The notes beneath the pieces are model-generated. The model ran no database searches. It saw nothing but the letters and a program-made list of their open reading frames with translations, and was not told where the DNA came from. Positions 18,893-27,816 of a stretch of 33,454 nucleotides of DNA are shown piece by piece. How positions within the stretch are numbered: the first letter of the stretch is position 1; each line of letters opens with the position of its first letter. Source of the stretch: an uncultured Bacilli bacterium (GTDB lineage Bacteria > Bacillota_I > Bacilli_A > RF39 > UBA660); NCBI GenBank assembly GCA_947623665.1, contig CANQHJ010000011.1:1-33454 (forward strand), read 5' to 3'. The position numbers and the translations under genes are program-made.

Positions 18893-20254
18893 CTAACTAC
18901 CTTGAACATTCTGCACTACCTGAGTAGGCGCTCCAACAACTTGAGGAGTTGGTGAATTATTAGGTAGCGGTATTTGTGGAGTCGTTGGCACTGTTTCTAC
19001 AGCTGGGGTTGGTCTAGGAGAAACAACTGGTGTAGGAATTTGAGTAGTAGAACTAGCTTGAGCTGCTACGTTATTAACAGGATTAGCAGATTGTGCCTCT
19101 GTAGCAGAAACAACATTAGTACTACTATCACTATTATTTTCAACAAGAGAAGTATCTTTCAATACTGTATCTTTTTCAATTTCTTTATCACTCATATGAC
19201 CAGCAATAGACTCGATATCAACATTTTGATTACCTAAATATTCCATTAAATGTTGACTTGGTCTTCTCTGAACAGCCCCTTTACCAAGGATTTTCTGATA
19301 AATAACTCTAGATTGACAAACATTATCATCATCAACATAGAATTCTGTTACTTCATCAACTTCACGATGAAACTTACCATACTCCTTACTATAAAAAGCT
19401 TTAATATGAACCCCTATCTGAATATATCTATAAATTGTATTTAAAAATTGATCTACTTCAATATCTGACTCTAACAAACTATAAAGACGATATGGAATAG
19501 ATGCAGCCTTATCAGCATGTATAGTGGATAAAATATTATGACCAGATGAAATAGAATTACGTACAGCAGTAACTGCCTCAGCACTACGTACTTCTGAAAG
19601 TAAAATCCACTTTGGATTTTGTCTCATACACGTAACCAAAACATCTGAATAACTTGCTACATTATTAGTTTTCATAGCAACAATATCCCTTTGAGGAAAA
19701 ATTCTATCCAAATGAAGTTCCAAAGTATCCTCAATAGTAATAACTTTTTCATTTACTTTGGTATGACTAGCCAAGTATTTAACAAACTCTGTTTTACCTG
19801 AACCAGTCTCCCCTGCAACCATTATATTACAATGACCTTCAACACATTTTATTAAAATATCATGAATATCGGCAGTAAAATAATCTTCCTTTATAAGTTT
19901 CTCTTTTTCAAGACGAATTTTTGCAGGAGTTTTACGGATAACACAAGCAATACCATTAGTGGCAATAGACTGATGAACAAAGTTAAGACGTAGCTCTGCA
20001 CTCTCAGCATCCAAAAACGGCTTTGCATTATTAAATGTAGTACCCATAACATTAGAACACTGAAAAGCAAGTTTCTCCATAAATTCAGAACTTGCTCCAG
20101 GTACTTCAACTCTAAGAGAACCCTGGTTTAATGAACGAACCCAAATTTGTCCACCATTACAAAATGAAATATCAGTAATATCATCATTATCTAATAGTGG
20201 TCTTAAAGGACCAAAATCTAATTTGTCAAAAATATTTTCGTTCATTAAAACCAC
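18893..20254 (-). CDS. cpaF: CpaF/TadA-family secretion ATPase with Pro/Thr/Ser-rich C-terminal tail
   Basis: 453 aa; Walker A IMVAGETGSGKTEFVKYL, ITIEDTLELHL, CMRQNPKWILLSEVRSAEAVTAVRNSISSGHNILSTIHAD. Confidence 0.93.
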   Translation of the reverse strand: MVLMNENIFDKLDFGPLRPLLDNDDITDISFCNGGQIWVRSLNQGSLRVEVPGASSEFMEKLAFQCSNVMGTTFNNAKPFLDAESAELRLNFVHQSIATNGIACVIRKTPAKIRLEKEKLIKEDYFTADIHDILIKCVEGHCNIMVAGETGSGKTEFVKYLASHTKVNEKVITIEDTLELHLDRIFPQRDIVAMKTNNVASYSDVLVTCMRQNPKWILLSEVRSAEAVTAVRNSISSGHNILSTIHADKAASIPYRLYSLLESDIEVDQFLNTIYRYIQIGVHIKAFYSKEYGKFHREVDEVTEFYVDDDNVCQSRVIYQKILGKGAVQRRPSQHLMEYLGNQNVDIESIAGHMSDKEIEKDTVLKDTSLVENNSDSSTNVVSATEAQSANPVNNVAAQASSTTQIPTPVVSPRPTPAVETVPTTPQIPLPNNSPTPQVVGAPTQVVQNVQGS

Positions 20255-20282
20255 ATCCCTTATTTTTTATTCTTTATTTTTT

Positions 20283-21086
20283 TTATTTATCTTCAGTCCA
20301 AACAGTAACTTGATTTATAAAATCTTTAATATCGTTATTAGCAATCTTAACATCTCCAGGTTTATTCTTTAAACTTTCAGATGTAGGAACTGGTACTATT
20401 TCACTAGAATAAGTTCCCAAATAAGAAGCTTTCTTTAGTAAAATATAGTACTCATGAGGTAAAGAGAATATTACCATAGATGGAGTTCTAGTCTCATCTA
20501 AATTGGCAAACACTGCATTACCATCAGAATCTTTAACTGCTAAAACTTTTACATTTTCAATCAATTTACCATACATAATTTGATCATCAGTTGCTTGTTG
20601 TCCTTCTGCTACTCTTTTAGTAATTCTAACATAAAGATCAATGTAGTTACCAGGAAAAACAGAATTACCATAAGTTGAGTTAGTATTAACGCTTAAGTTA
20701 TATAAAACTTCACCTTTTGGATAATCCAAAATAATACTTGCAGGTAATTGTTCTTTTTCAACTACACTTCTCTTATGAAATAAACTTCCTTGAGGAATAA
20801 CACTATCTGCATTAGAATATTTGTCAATTACTTCAGACGCATTTCTAATTTCATCTTCCTCTAACATAGCAGGAGGAACTTTTTTAGTTCCAACCATATC
20901 TTGAGTTATTTGTATACCAGGAGAAATAGTTTCCTTTGCATAAGGAACTTCTACTGGATTAACCGCAGCATTAACTCTAGCGTTATATCCAAGATATAAC
21001 ACTAGAATAGCAGCTACAACACAAACAACAGTAACGGTATTTTTATTTGCTAAGAATTTTTTTAATCCTAAAGTTAAATTTCCCAT
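20283..21086 (-). CDS. cpaB: CpaB/RcpC-like SAF-domain pilus assembly protein
   Basis: 267 aa; N-term TM, VPYAKETISPGIQITQDMVGTKKVP SAF pattern, IPQGSLFHKRSV, PGNYIDLYVRI. Confidence 0.75.
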   Translation of the reverse strand: MGNLTLGLKKFLANKNTVTVVCVVAAILVLYLGYNARVNAAVNPVEVPYAKETISPGIQITQDMVGTKKVPPAMLEEDEIRNASEVIDKYSNADSVIPQGSLFHKRSVVEKEQLPASIILDYPKGEVLYNLSVNTNSTYGNSVFPGNYIDLYVRITKRVAEGQQATDDQIMYGKLIENVKVLAVKDSDGNAVFANLDETRTPSMVIFSLPHEYYILLKKASYLGTYSSEIVPVPTSESLKNKPGDVKIANNDIKDFINQVTVWTEDK

Positions 21087-21115
21087 TTTTACCTTCCCTT
21101 TTCTCTTTTTAATTA

Positions 21116-21622
21116 TTATAAAGTTTCTGTTTTAAAACAAGAAGCATTATCACCAGTTTTGAAATAACATTTTTGATACCAATCCTGATATGTAGCATTA
21201 GCTTCATTATAATCAGTTAAAACCATTGTAATCTTTGTATTAATTTTTAATGGTTTAGCATCTGGATCATCATAAGTTTGTCCAGGAAAAGAATACATAG
21301 TTCCAGATTCAACTTTAACTGATACTTTAGGTGGTGTCTCATTCAAATCATAAAAACCTATTTTATAATCTCTTGTTCTTTCAACTTCAGTTGAAAATCT
21401 TCTTAAAAAGCTTTCAACAAACTTTTCCTTATCAATTCTTACTTGACCAACTTTTCTAAAGAAACCTTCATCAACTGCATCAATCATTGATGCTTCAGTA
21501 GTCTCCTTTAATAAGTAATAATCAAGTTCACTACCAGTTGCGTAGCTTTGAATGACATTAATGACAAACAAAGCTAGCAAACTCATCATAATCAATCCCA
21601 CTGTTAACATGGCCTTATTCAC
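21116..21622 (-). CDS. TadE-like/minor pilin-like membrane protein
   Basis: 168 aa; N-terminal TM then ectodomain; between CpaB and Cys-rich protein. Confidence 0.55.
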   Translation of the reverse strand: MNKAMLTVGLIMMSLLALFVINVIQSYATGSELDYYLLKETTEASMIDAVDEGFFRKVGQVRIDKEKFVESFLRRFSTEVERTRDYKIGFYDLNETPPKVSVKVESGTMYSFPGQTYDDPDAKPLKINTKITMVLTDYNEANATYQDWYQKCYFKTGDNASCFKTETL

Positions 21623-21648
21623 AAATATTACCTCCTTTTTAAATTAAA

Positions 21649-24600
21649 TTAATTAAATGGTGTACAATTATCTTTACAATCTTTATTTCCATCAAACCAT
21701 TTTACATAATCAGAGTAATATTTCTTAAATGATTGACAAGGACTATCATCATCTGAATCATTATTCATAGTTACATTGTTACAAGTAATTTGATCTAAAG
21801 GAATACGATGTCCACCATACTTATTAATTACATAAGAAATCAATCCACTCTTACCAGCATTTAAACGATAACCAGAATAATCAACTAATTTATTTTTAGG
21901 GAAAATAGGTTCAAATGTTAATTTTAAACTACCACCATTATCTTTATAGTTTTCGAAATCACCATATGTAGTATTACTAGAAGCAATATCTTTCATAGCC
22001 TCAGCATTAAGATTGAATTCATAATCTAAGTAATCTGTACCCTTAAATATATTATCTCCTAAATCCTCTATATAATCCCTAGTAGCACCAGGAACAATTT
22101 CGTACCCAGGAATATCTAATTTAGTTCCAGCATCACTCCAGTTAAATGTTTCCTTTGTTCCGCCTTCACCTTTGGCATTAGGTAATATATTAGGTAAATC
22201 AGCAGATTTAACTCTGTATTCTGAAGCAGGATTTTCAACTGGTCCACACCATTCTAGAGAACCAGGAGTTTCTTCAGTAGTCGTATCGTCAAATGGAGTT
22301 TCACCAGTCTGACTTGAAGCATAGAAACATGAAGCTTTCAAAGTCCAATCATAATTACCAAAATGTTCTGTCTTAGCATGAATATTATATTTAATATTAT
22401 TTTCAATACTACTAGTATTAATAGATGTACGAGCTACAGGATCTGAGTAATTTAACTTAACACACTTCATACCATCTCTTTCGAATTCCTCTTTACCTAG
22501 CCATTTACGTTTCATAAACTCTTTATACCAGTCAGTATTTATATCTTCTGCACCTTCTGGAACACAATATTGATTATATCCACCAGTATAGTATTCTTTT
22601 TGATCTTCTGAAGGAGGTGTATACATAACATTATTGTTTTTACCATTAATCCAAGTTCCTGGGAATGTCCATCTAGTATAATGATGCCATCCACTATAAT
22701 CAGTATTACCACAATAACATAATCCACCAGTTCCAGGTAATAATAAGCTTTCAGTAGAATCTCTACCTTCAATTATATTATAAGAACTATCACCATCAGG
22801 ACCAGGTCCAGTACCAACACATCCATCTTCATGAGTACCTTCTTGAGGAGTAGGAGGATTCAAAGTAGCACCAGTATCATTAGTTTCATCCCATTTATAA
22901 TTATCAACATCCTCATTTTCATCAACAGTTATATAGAAGATAGACTCAGTTGTTCCATTACTCTTACATGCAGCATTAGAATTACATTTAGCCCAAGCAT
23001 CATTATAACTACTAAGAGTTTTATCAACTGCGTCTGAAATCATGCTAGCAGATACAAAATCTCCACCTGTTTCATTAGAATAATAACAGTCAGTTTCACA
23101 TAATTTAGCACAATATGGAGTTTCAGAATTCTTATCACAAGTCATATTAGGATCTTGAGAAGTATCAGCACCTATATCAACTAAGAATCCACCTCCACCA
23201 TTAAGACCACCTGTTTTATTACCACAATCATTAGTAGTAGCACATGAAGGTCCCTGTTCTTCACAATGAGTATTATCATGACAAGTATCTCTACCCTGAT
23301 TCAAATGCATATCATGATCTGTCATTGTTTCAAATCCTCTATTATCTACATAGTAATATGGAGAATATTGAGACCAATATTTACCTGGACAATTAGTAAA
23401 GAATCTAATTGTAGTATGATCATTACCATCATAATCATAATATCCAGATGCATGTTCTACAAACCAACTTCTTAAATGTTGAAGAGCAGCATCTCTACCT
23501 TGAGTATTTTTAATTTGATTAATTTGAGCTATTGTTGGATAAGAATCACAGATATTAGCACTAGTATCAACTTGAGCATCATCAATAAATGTACCTAAAA
23601 CTTTTTCACTAGTTGAACTAAACTTTTTAATACCAGTATTTAATTTCTTAACACCATCATTACTAATCTTTTCTCCACCATAAGCTTTATTAATTTTATC
23701 AAGACATTTATCAGAACATTCACTAGTATATTTTCCACCATCACATGACATTACACATTGTTCAAATTCTTCATTAGGACCAGCACCAATAGATTGTCCA
23801 TCATGACATCTAGGTCTAATAGATGAAGTAGGTGGTAAATCAGGAACAGTAAACTCAGCACGTTGAGCACTACATTCAGTATAAGCAATTACTTGAATAG
23901 AATAACCAAAGCACATTCCTGCAATAACTTCTTGTGGAGGATCAAAATTAATTTTTACATATTCTGTACAATCAACTGTACAAGCTGTACCTTCCCCACT
24001 TGGAACAACTTCTCCATTCTTTACAGTAAATGTATTATATTTTTCTTCTTTGGTTGGAGCTACATATTTAAATAAATATAAATTAGCTCTAGCTTTTCCA
24101 TCACTAGTATCAACAGATTTTTTCTCTCTATCTGCATATTTTAAGGCATATTGATTAGTACCAGGTTCTTCTAATTTATCAACACCATTAGCACCTTCAG
24201 CATCTTTTAAATAAACTGAGTTGGTTTTACAATATAAAGTTTCTAATTTAATACCACCATTGTCTCCTTCGATAGTAACTCCAGGAAGCTCTGCAACATT
24301 TTCAAAATCAGTCTCCTTATTCATTCCAAGCCACTCTTCAGAATGTTGATTGCTATTCCAACCAGAATTTTCCATGTTATCTACTAATTTCATGAATTCA
24401 TCTTCAAAACCCTTCATCCTTTCAATAATTTTTGAACGAGAATTAGGAGAAGTTCCACCTGAACAATAAGCACCAATTAATTGTTGTTTCATTTTTCTAA
24501 ATTCTTCAAGTGCTTCAGCATTATCTTTGATTTTCTCAAGTGGTGTATTAAGATTAACACCATCTTCCACCATAGCACTACTATTATTATCAGCCCATGA

Positions 24601-25224
24601 TTTACATAAACCTACATTAGGATCTGATTCAGTACCTCCCTTATTAGGAATCTCAACTTTATCTCTAGATCCACAAATATAAGTTACTGGAACATCAATT
24701 TCTTTTCCAGTCCCTTTTTCTTTACCCTTTTCGGCAACAGTTTCAGATTGAAAAACTTCTACAATTAAATCATAATACTCATTAGTAGTATCATGTTCAT
24801 TTTGGAATTTATTTACTTCTTTTGATACATCCAAAGTTCCACTATTAGTAAAAGTTTCTTGTTTCAAAAGAAACATATCATCCGAAGCTCTTTCAGCCCA
24901 AGTTGGAAGAGTTGTAACTTCTTTAACATTACCTGCATTAAAGTCTTCCCATTCATCCCAAATTTTAGTTTTAGTTCTACCCTTCACAGCATAAGCATAA
25001 GCAGTATAAGTTCCACCACCATTTGTAGGAAACTTATCATATGCACCTTGCTCTACAGTAACATGAAAAGTTTTACAATTACCAGTTTTTGCTGCTGCTT
25101 TAACATCTTTTGTACCTATAAAAACATTGTTTTTATACCAAGTAAAACCAGTTATAGCAGTTAAAGTAACAATAACAAAAGCAATAGCAACCCCTATAAT
25201 TTTATGCTTTTTCACTTGTCTCAT
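21649..25224 (-). CDS. Giant Cys-rich exported protein, N-terminal TM anchor, candidate tip/adhesin or surface component
   Basis: 1191 aa; N-term HKIIGVAIAFVIVTLTAITGF; about 37 Cys by manual count. Confidence 0.75.
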   Translation of the reverse strand: MRQVKKHKIIGVAIAFVIVTLTAITGFTWYKNNVFIGTKDVKAAAKTGNCKTFHVTVEQGAYDKFPTNGGGTYTAYAYAVKGRTKTKIWDEWEDFNAGNVKEVTTLPTWAERASDDMFLLKQETFTNSGTLDVSKEVNKFQNEHDTTNEYYDLIVEVFQSETVAEKGKEKGTGKEIDVPVTYICGSRDKVEIPNKGGTESDPNVGLCKSWADNNSSAMVEDGVNLNTPLEKIKDNAEALEEFRKMKQQLIGAYCSGGTSPNSRSKIIERMKGFEDEFMKLVDNMENSGWNSNQHSEEWLGMNKETDFENVAELPGVTIEGDNGGIKLETLYCKTNSVYLKDAEGANGVDKLEEPGTNQYALKYADREKKSVDTSDGKARANLYLFKYVAPTKEEKYNTFTVKNGEVVPSGEGTACTVDCTEYVKINFDPPQEVIAGMCFGYSIQVIAYTECSAQRAEFTVPDLPPTSSIRPRCHDGQSIGAGPNEEFEQCVMSCDGGKYTSECSDKCLDKINKAYGGEKISNDGVKKLNTGIKKFSSTSEKVLGTFIDDAQVDTSANICDSYPTIAQINQIKNTQGRDAALQHLRSWFVEHASGYYDYDGNDHTTIRFFTNCPGKYWSQYSPYYYVDNRGFETMTDHDMHLNQGRDTCHDNTHCEEQGPSCATTNDCGNKTGGLNGGGGFLVDIGADTSQDPNMTCDKNSETPYCAKLCETDCYYSNETGGDFVSASMISDAVDKTLSSYNDAWAKCNSNAACKSNGTTESIFYITVDENEDVDNYKWDETNDTGATLNPPTPQEGTHEDGCVGTGPGPDGDSSYNIIEGRDSTESLLLPGTGGLCYCGNTDYSGWHHYTRWTFPGTWINGKNNNVMYTPPSEDQKEYYTGGYNQYCVPEGAEDINTDWYKEFMKRKWLGKEEFERDGMKCVKLNYSDPVARTSINTSSIENNIKYNIHAKTEHFGNYDWTLKASCFYASSQTGETPFDDTTTEETPGSLEWCGPVENPASEYRVKSADLPNILPNAKGEGGTKETFNWSDAGTKLDIPGYEIVPGATRDYIEDLGDNIFKGTDYLDYEFNLNAEAMKDIASSNTTYGDFENYKDNGGSLKLTFEPIFPKNKLVDYSGYRLNAGKSGLISYVINKYGGHRIPLDQITCNNVTMNNDSDDDSPCQSFKKYYSDYVKWFDGNKDCKDNCTPFN

Positions 25225-26020
25225 CTCCTTTTAAAATTTTCTTTATCTTGTTGTAATTTTTCTTTTCTTTAAAGTCATAGTTCGACATTACCTCACCATT
25301 TCGAACTCGACGTGCATCTATTCTAAAACTATACCCTGCTTTTGGACCAAAGAACCTGGTACAAGTAGCAAGTGTTATAATTCCATCATTACTATCTACA
25401 TCAACACCAAAGTCAAAGTAGCTTTCTTTTTTCACTTGTTGTATATATTTCTTTTTTTCATTTTTATCCATATAATAAGTATTTATATAACCATCATTCG
25501 TTTTTACAAATGAAATAGCAAAAATTTTATAAACATAATCCTCACCATCAACAGTATATTGAATATACTTATTATTCTTTATAAATTCAGGGTATAGAAA
25601 AGATAATAACTCTTCAAAACCACTAAATTTTTTATTTGTTGTCATAGGGGTCGATGAAAGATTTAAAATATTATGTCCAAGTAAAACCTTACGTTCTGCA
25701 ACAAAAGATTCTTTCTGATTACTCCAAGAAAAAGAGTAATCACCTTTAACTTGTTCACCAGCAGAGTAAATAATAGGATAATCAATATCAGTACCTTGTA
25801 CTCTAACCCAACCAGTAACATCCTTCTTAACTTCTTTATCTTTCTTCTTTACAGCATCAACCCTAGGTTCTATTTTATAGAAAGGACGAGTCCATCTATA
25901 AAATAGAAAACCTAAAGCAATCAACAACAATATAGAACATATTATAACACATATTGTATTTTTTGTATATTTTTTTTTATTTTTATGATTGTTAATTTTT
26001 TTTGTGCCTTTTTTTGTCAT
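25202..26020 (-). CDS. Sortase, class B-like
   Basis: 272 aa; N-term TM; GWVRVQGTDIDYPII, LLGHNIL, TLATCTRFF, conserved R in YSFRIDARRV. Confidence 0.88.
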   Translation of the reverse strand: MTKKGTKKINNHKNKKKYTKNTICVIICSILLLIALGFLFYRWTRPFYKIEPRVDAVKKKDKEVKKDVTGWVRVQGTDIDYPIIYSAGEQVKGDYSFSWSNQKESFVAERKVLLGHNILNLSSTPMTTNKKFSGFEELLSFLYPEFIKNNKYIQYTVDGEDYVYKIFAISFVKTNDGYINTYYMDKNEKKKYIQQVKKESYFDFGVDVDSNDGIITLATCTRFFGPKAGYSFRIDARRVRNGEVMSNYDFKEKKNYNKIKKILKGDETSEKA

Positions 26021-26033
26021 TACAACCTACTCC

Positions 26034-27806
26034 CTATTTGGTAATTTTGTAAGGCTCATCAATAGTTCCTTTTCCATCACTTATTACCATATTCTTATTA
26101 AGTGATGCAACAAGTTTAACGCCAGCAGACGTTCTTACTACATCATTTGTATTATAAACAGAATTATTGTTAGATGTCATATATACACGAGTTTTATTCT
26201 TTGAAGAATCCCTAAACCAATAACTCTTGTTATCAGTAGATCCACTAAACATTTCACTCATCTTAGGTGCAGCAAGTTTTACTGAATATTTTTTGTTTTC
26301 ATCAGCCTTTCCATAAGCAGCTTTACTTTTATAAATAGGAACATCTATATCAAACTTAACAAAATCTGTAGTTTTTATATAATCACCTAATCCTTGATTT
26401 ATTCTATAACCAAGATTTTCATTTTCCTTAGGATTATATCTTCTATTTTGTATTTTTTCATATGAAATATTAATAGGTTTCATATTATTTCTAAGAATAC
26501 TATTCATTATAATCTTAGAACTTCCATTACTATTTTTCTCAATAAACCTCCAAACAAATCCACCATATGTAATGTATTCACCTGTAGTAAGTTTATTAAC
26601 TTTAGTACCTTTTCTCTTAGAACTATAATCTTTAATTAGATAAGGATTTTCAATTGTTCCATCCCCACTTTTTACTTCTACACTTTTTATCAAGTTAACA
26701 ACAGGATGGATTGCATTACTATCATTACTAGAATAACTAGTAAAGCCTCCTTGAACAGCCCAAGCTTTCTTAGAATCTTTAGCAGTTCCAGTCCAAGTAA
26801 CAGCACTATTATACAAATATGAATCCTTTCCATCAATAGTAGCATTATATTCATCTACTGAAATAAGACCTACATTAGCATCTTTATAATTCTTACAATT
26901 CTTAGTCTTACCTGGATTACTTTTAACAGCATCACTACAGAACTTACCTTTTGAAATATATTTTTTAGAATTATCACTTAAATGATCATAGAAATAACCA
27001 TTTAACCAACTATCTACATTTTTATAATCAACATAAGCAATTGAATTATTAGATACTATTCTAACAGTGTCATCATCATTAACTTTAACTATTCTAAATA
27101 GCATTCCACTAAACATTATATAATTATTTGTAACATAACCTTTATAAACTCCTGTATTATTAGTATCACCTTTTACTACTTCATTCAATTTCTTTATAAC
27201 ATTAACTTTTCTAACCTTAACTGTCTCATTTCCTAAACTATCAGAAACAGTATAAGTAACTTTATAACTTCCAGCTTTAGATGTTTTAACACTGTTCTTA
27301 GTTTTAACCTTAGAAACATCTATTGCTCCATCTTCGTTATCACTTACACTTTTAACACCATCATCTTCGTATTTTTCACCAACATTAATAGTAATAACTT
27401 CTTTACCATTTAAAGTAACAACTGGTCCTTCATGATCAACACTCTTTGTCTCAAAAACACCACATTTCAAATATGGATAATAATTATATTTTCCATTAAC
27501 ATTAGTAACTTTAACCCAACTATCATTAACAGAACAAAGTTCATGACTATAAGGGACATAAAGTGTATCAACATACTTTTGACTATAAAGAGTACTTAGT
27601 TTTATAGTCCTTACTTCTCCTTCTTTAGGAAGCATAACAGAATTACGTTCAATATAATTTTCTGCCCCCTCTAACATTTTGTTTTTACTTTGATTAAACT
27701 GTATCAAAGGATTTACCAAAAACCAAACCACCACAGCAACTACAACACAAACTACTATAATCGTTATGTTGCGTTTACCTTTGTTTTCATTCTTTTTCAT
27801 TTGCAT
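26034..27806 (-). CDS. Single-pass surface protein: Ig-like (DUF5011-type) domain plus two related C-terminal domains
   Basis: 590 aa; DHEGPVVTLNGKEVITINVGEKYEDDGVKSVSDNEDG...AGSYKVTYTVSDSLGN; repeated ends SGDGTIENPYLIK and SDGKGTIDEPYKITK. Confidence 0.8.
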   Translation of the reverse strand: MQMKKNENKGKRNITIIVVCVVVAVVVWFLVNPLIQFNQSKNKMLEGAENYIERNSVMLPKEGEVRTIKLSTLYSQKYVDTLYVPYSHELCSVNDSWVKVTNVNGKYNYYPYLKCGVFETKSVDHEGPVVTLNGKEVITINVGEKYEDDGVKSVSDNEDGAIDVSKVKTKNSVKTSKAGSYKVTYTVSDSLGNETVKVRKVNVIKKLNEVVKGDTNNTGVYKGYVTNNYIMFSGMLFRIVKVNDDDTVRIVSNNSIAYVDYKNVDSWLNGYFYDHLSDNSKKYISKGKFCSDAVKSNPGKTKNCKNYKDANVGLISVDEYNATIDGKDSYLYNSAVTWTGTAKDSKKAWAVQGGFTSYSSNDSNAIHPVVNLIKSVEVKSGDGTIENPYLIKDYSSKRKGTKVNKLTTGEYITYGGFVWRFIEKNSNGSSKIIMNSILRNNMKPINISYEKIQNRRYNPKENENLGYRINQGLGDYIKTTDFVKFDIDVPIYKSKAAYGKADENKKYSVKLAAPKMSEMFSGSTDNKSYWFRDSSKNKTRVYMTSNNNSVYNTNDVVRTSAGVKLVASLNKNMVISDGKGTIDEPYKITK

Positions 27807-27816
27807 AACGCACTCC

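Noticed and set aside
5939-22772. Alternative-frame minus-strand ORFs (5939-6151, 7226-7432, 11450-11779, 14407-14622, 18140-18325, 19891-20109, 22539-22772)
   Set aside because: Embedded in larger genes with clear domain content; Leu/Ile/Met-rich frame-shadow composition
10217-25164. Other short plus-strand ORFs (e.g. 10217-10450, 10975-11223, 13149-13337, 15546-15728, 16640-16849, 18974-19237, 19250-19444, 22831-23037, 23266-23475, 23863-24075, 24859-25164)
   Set aside because: All lie antisense inside well-supported minus-strand genes, with no recognisable motifs
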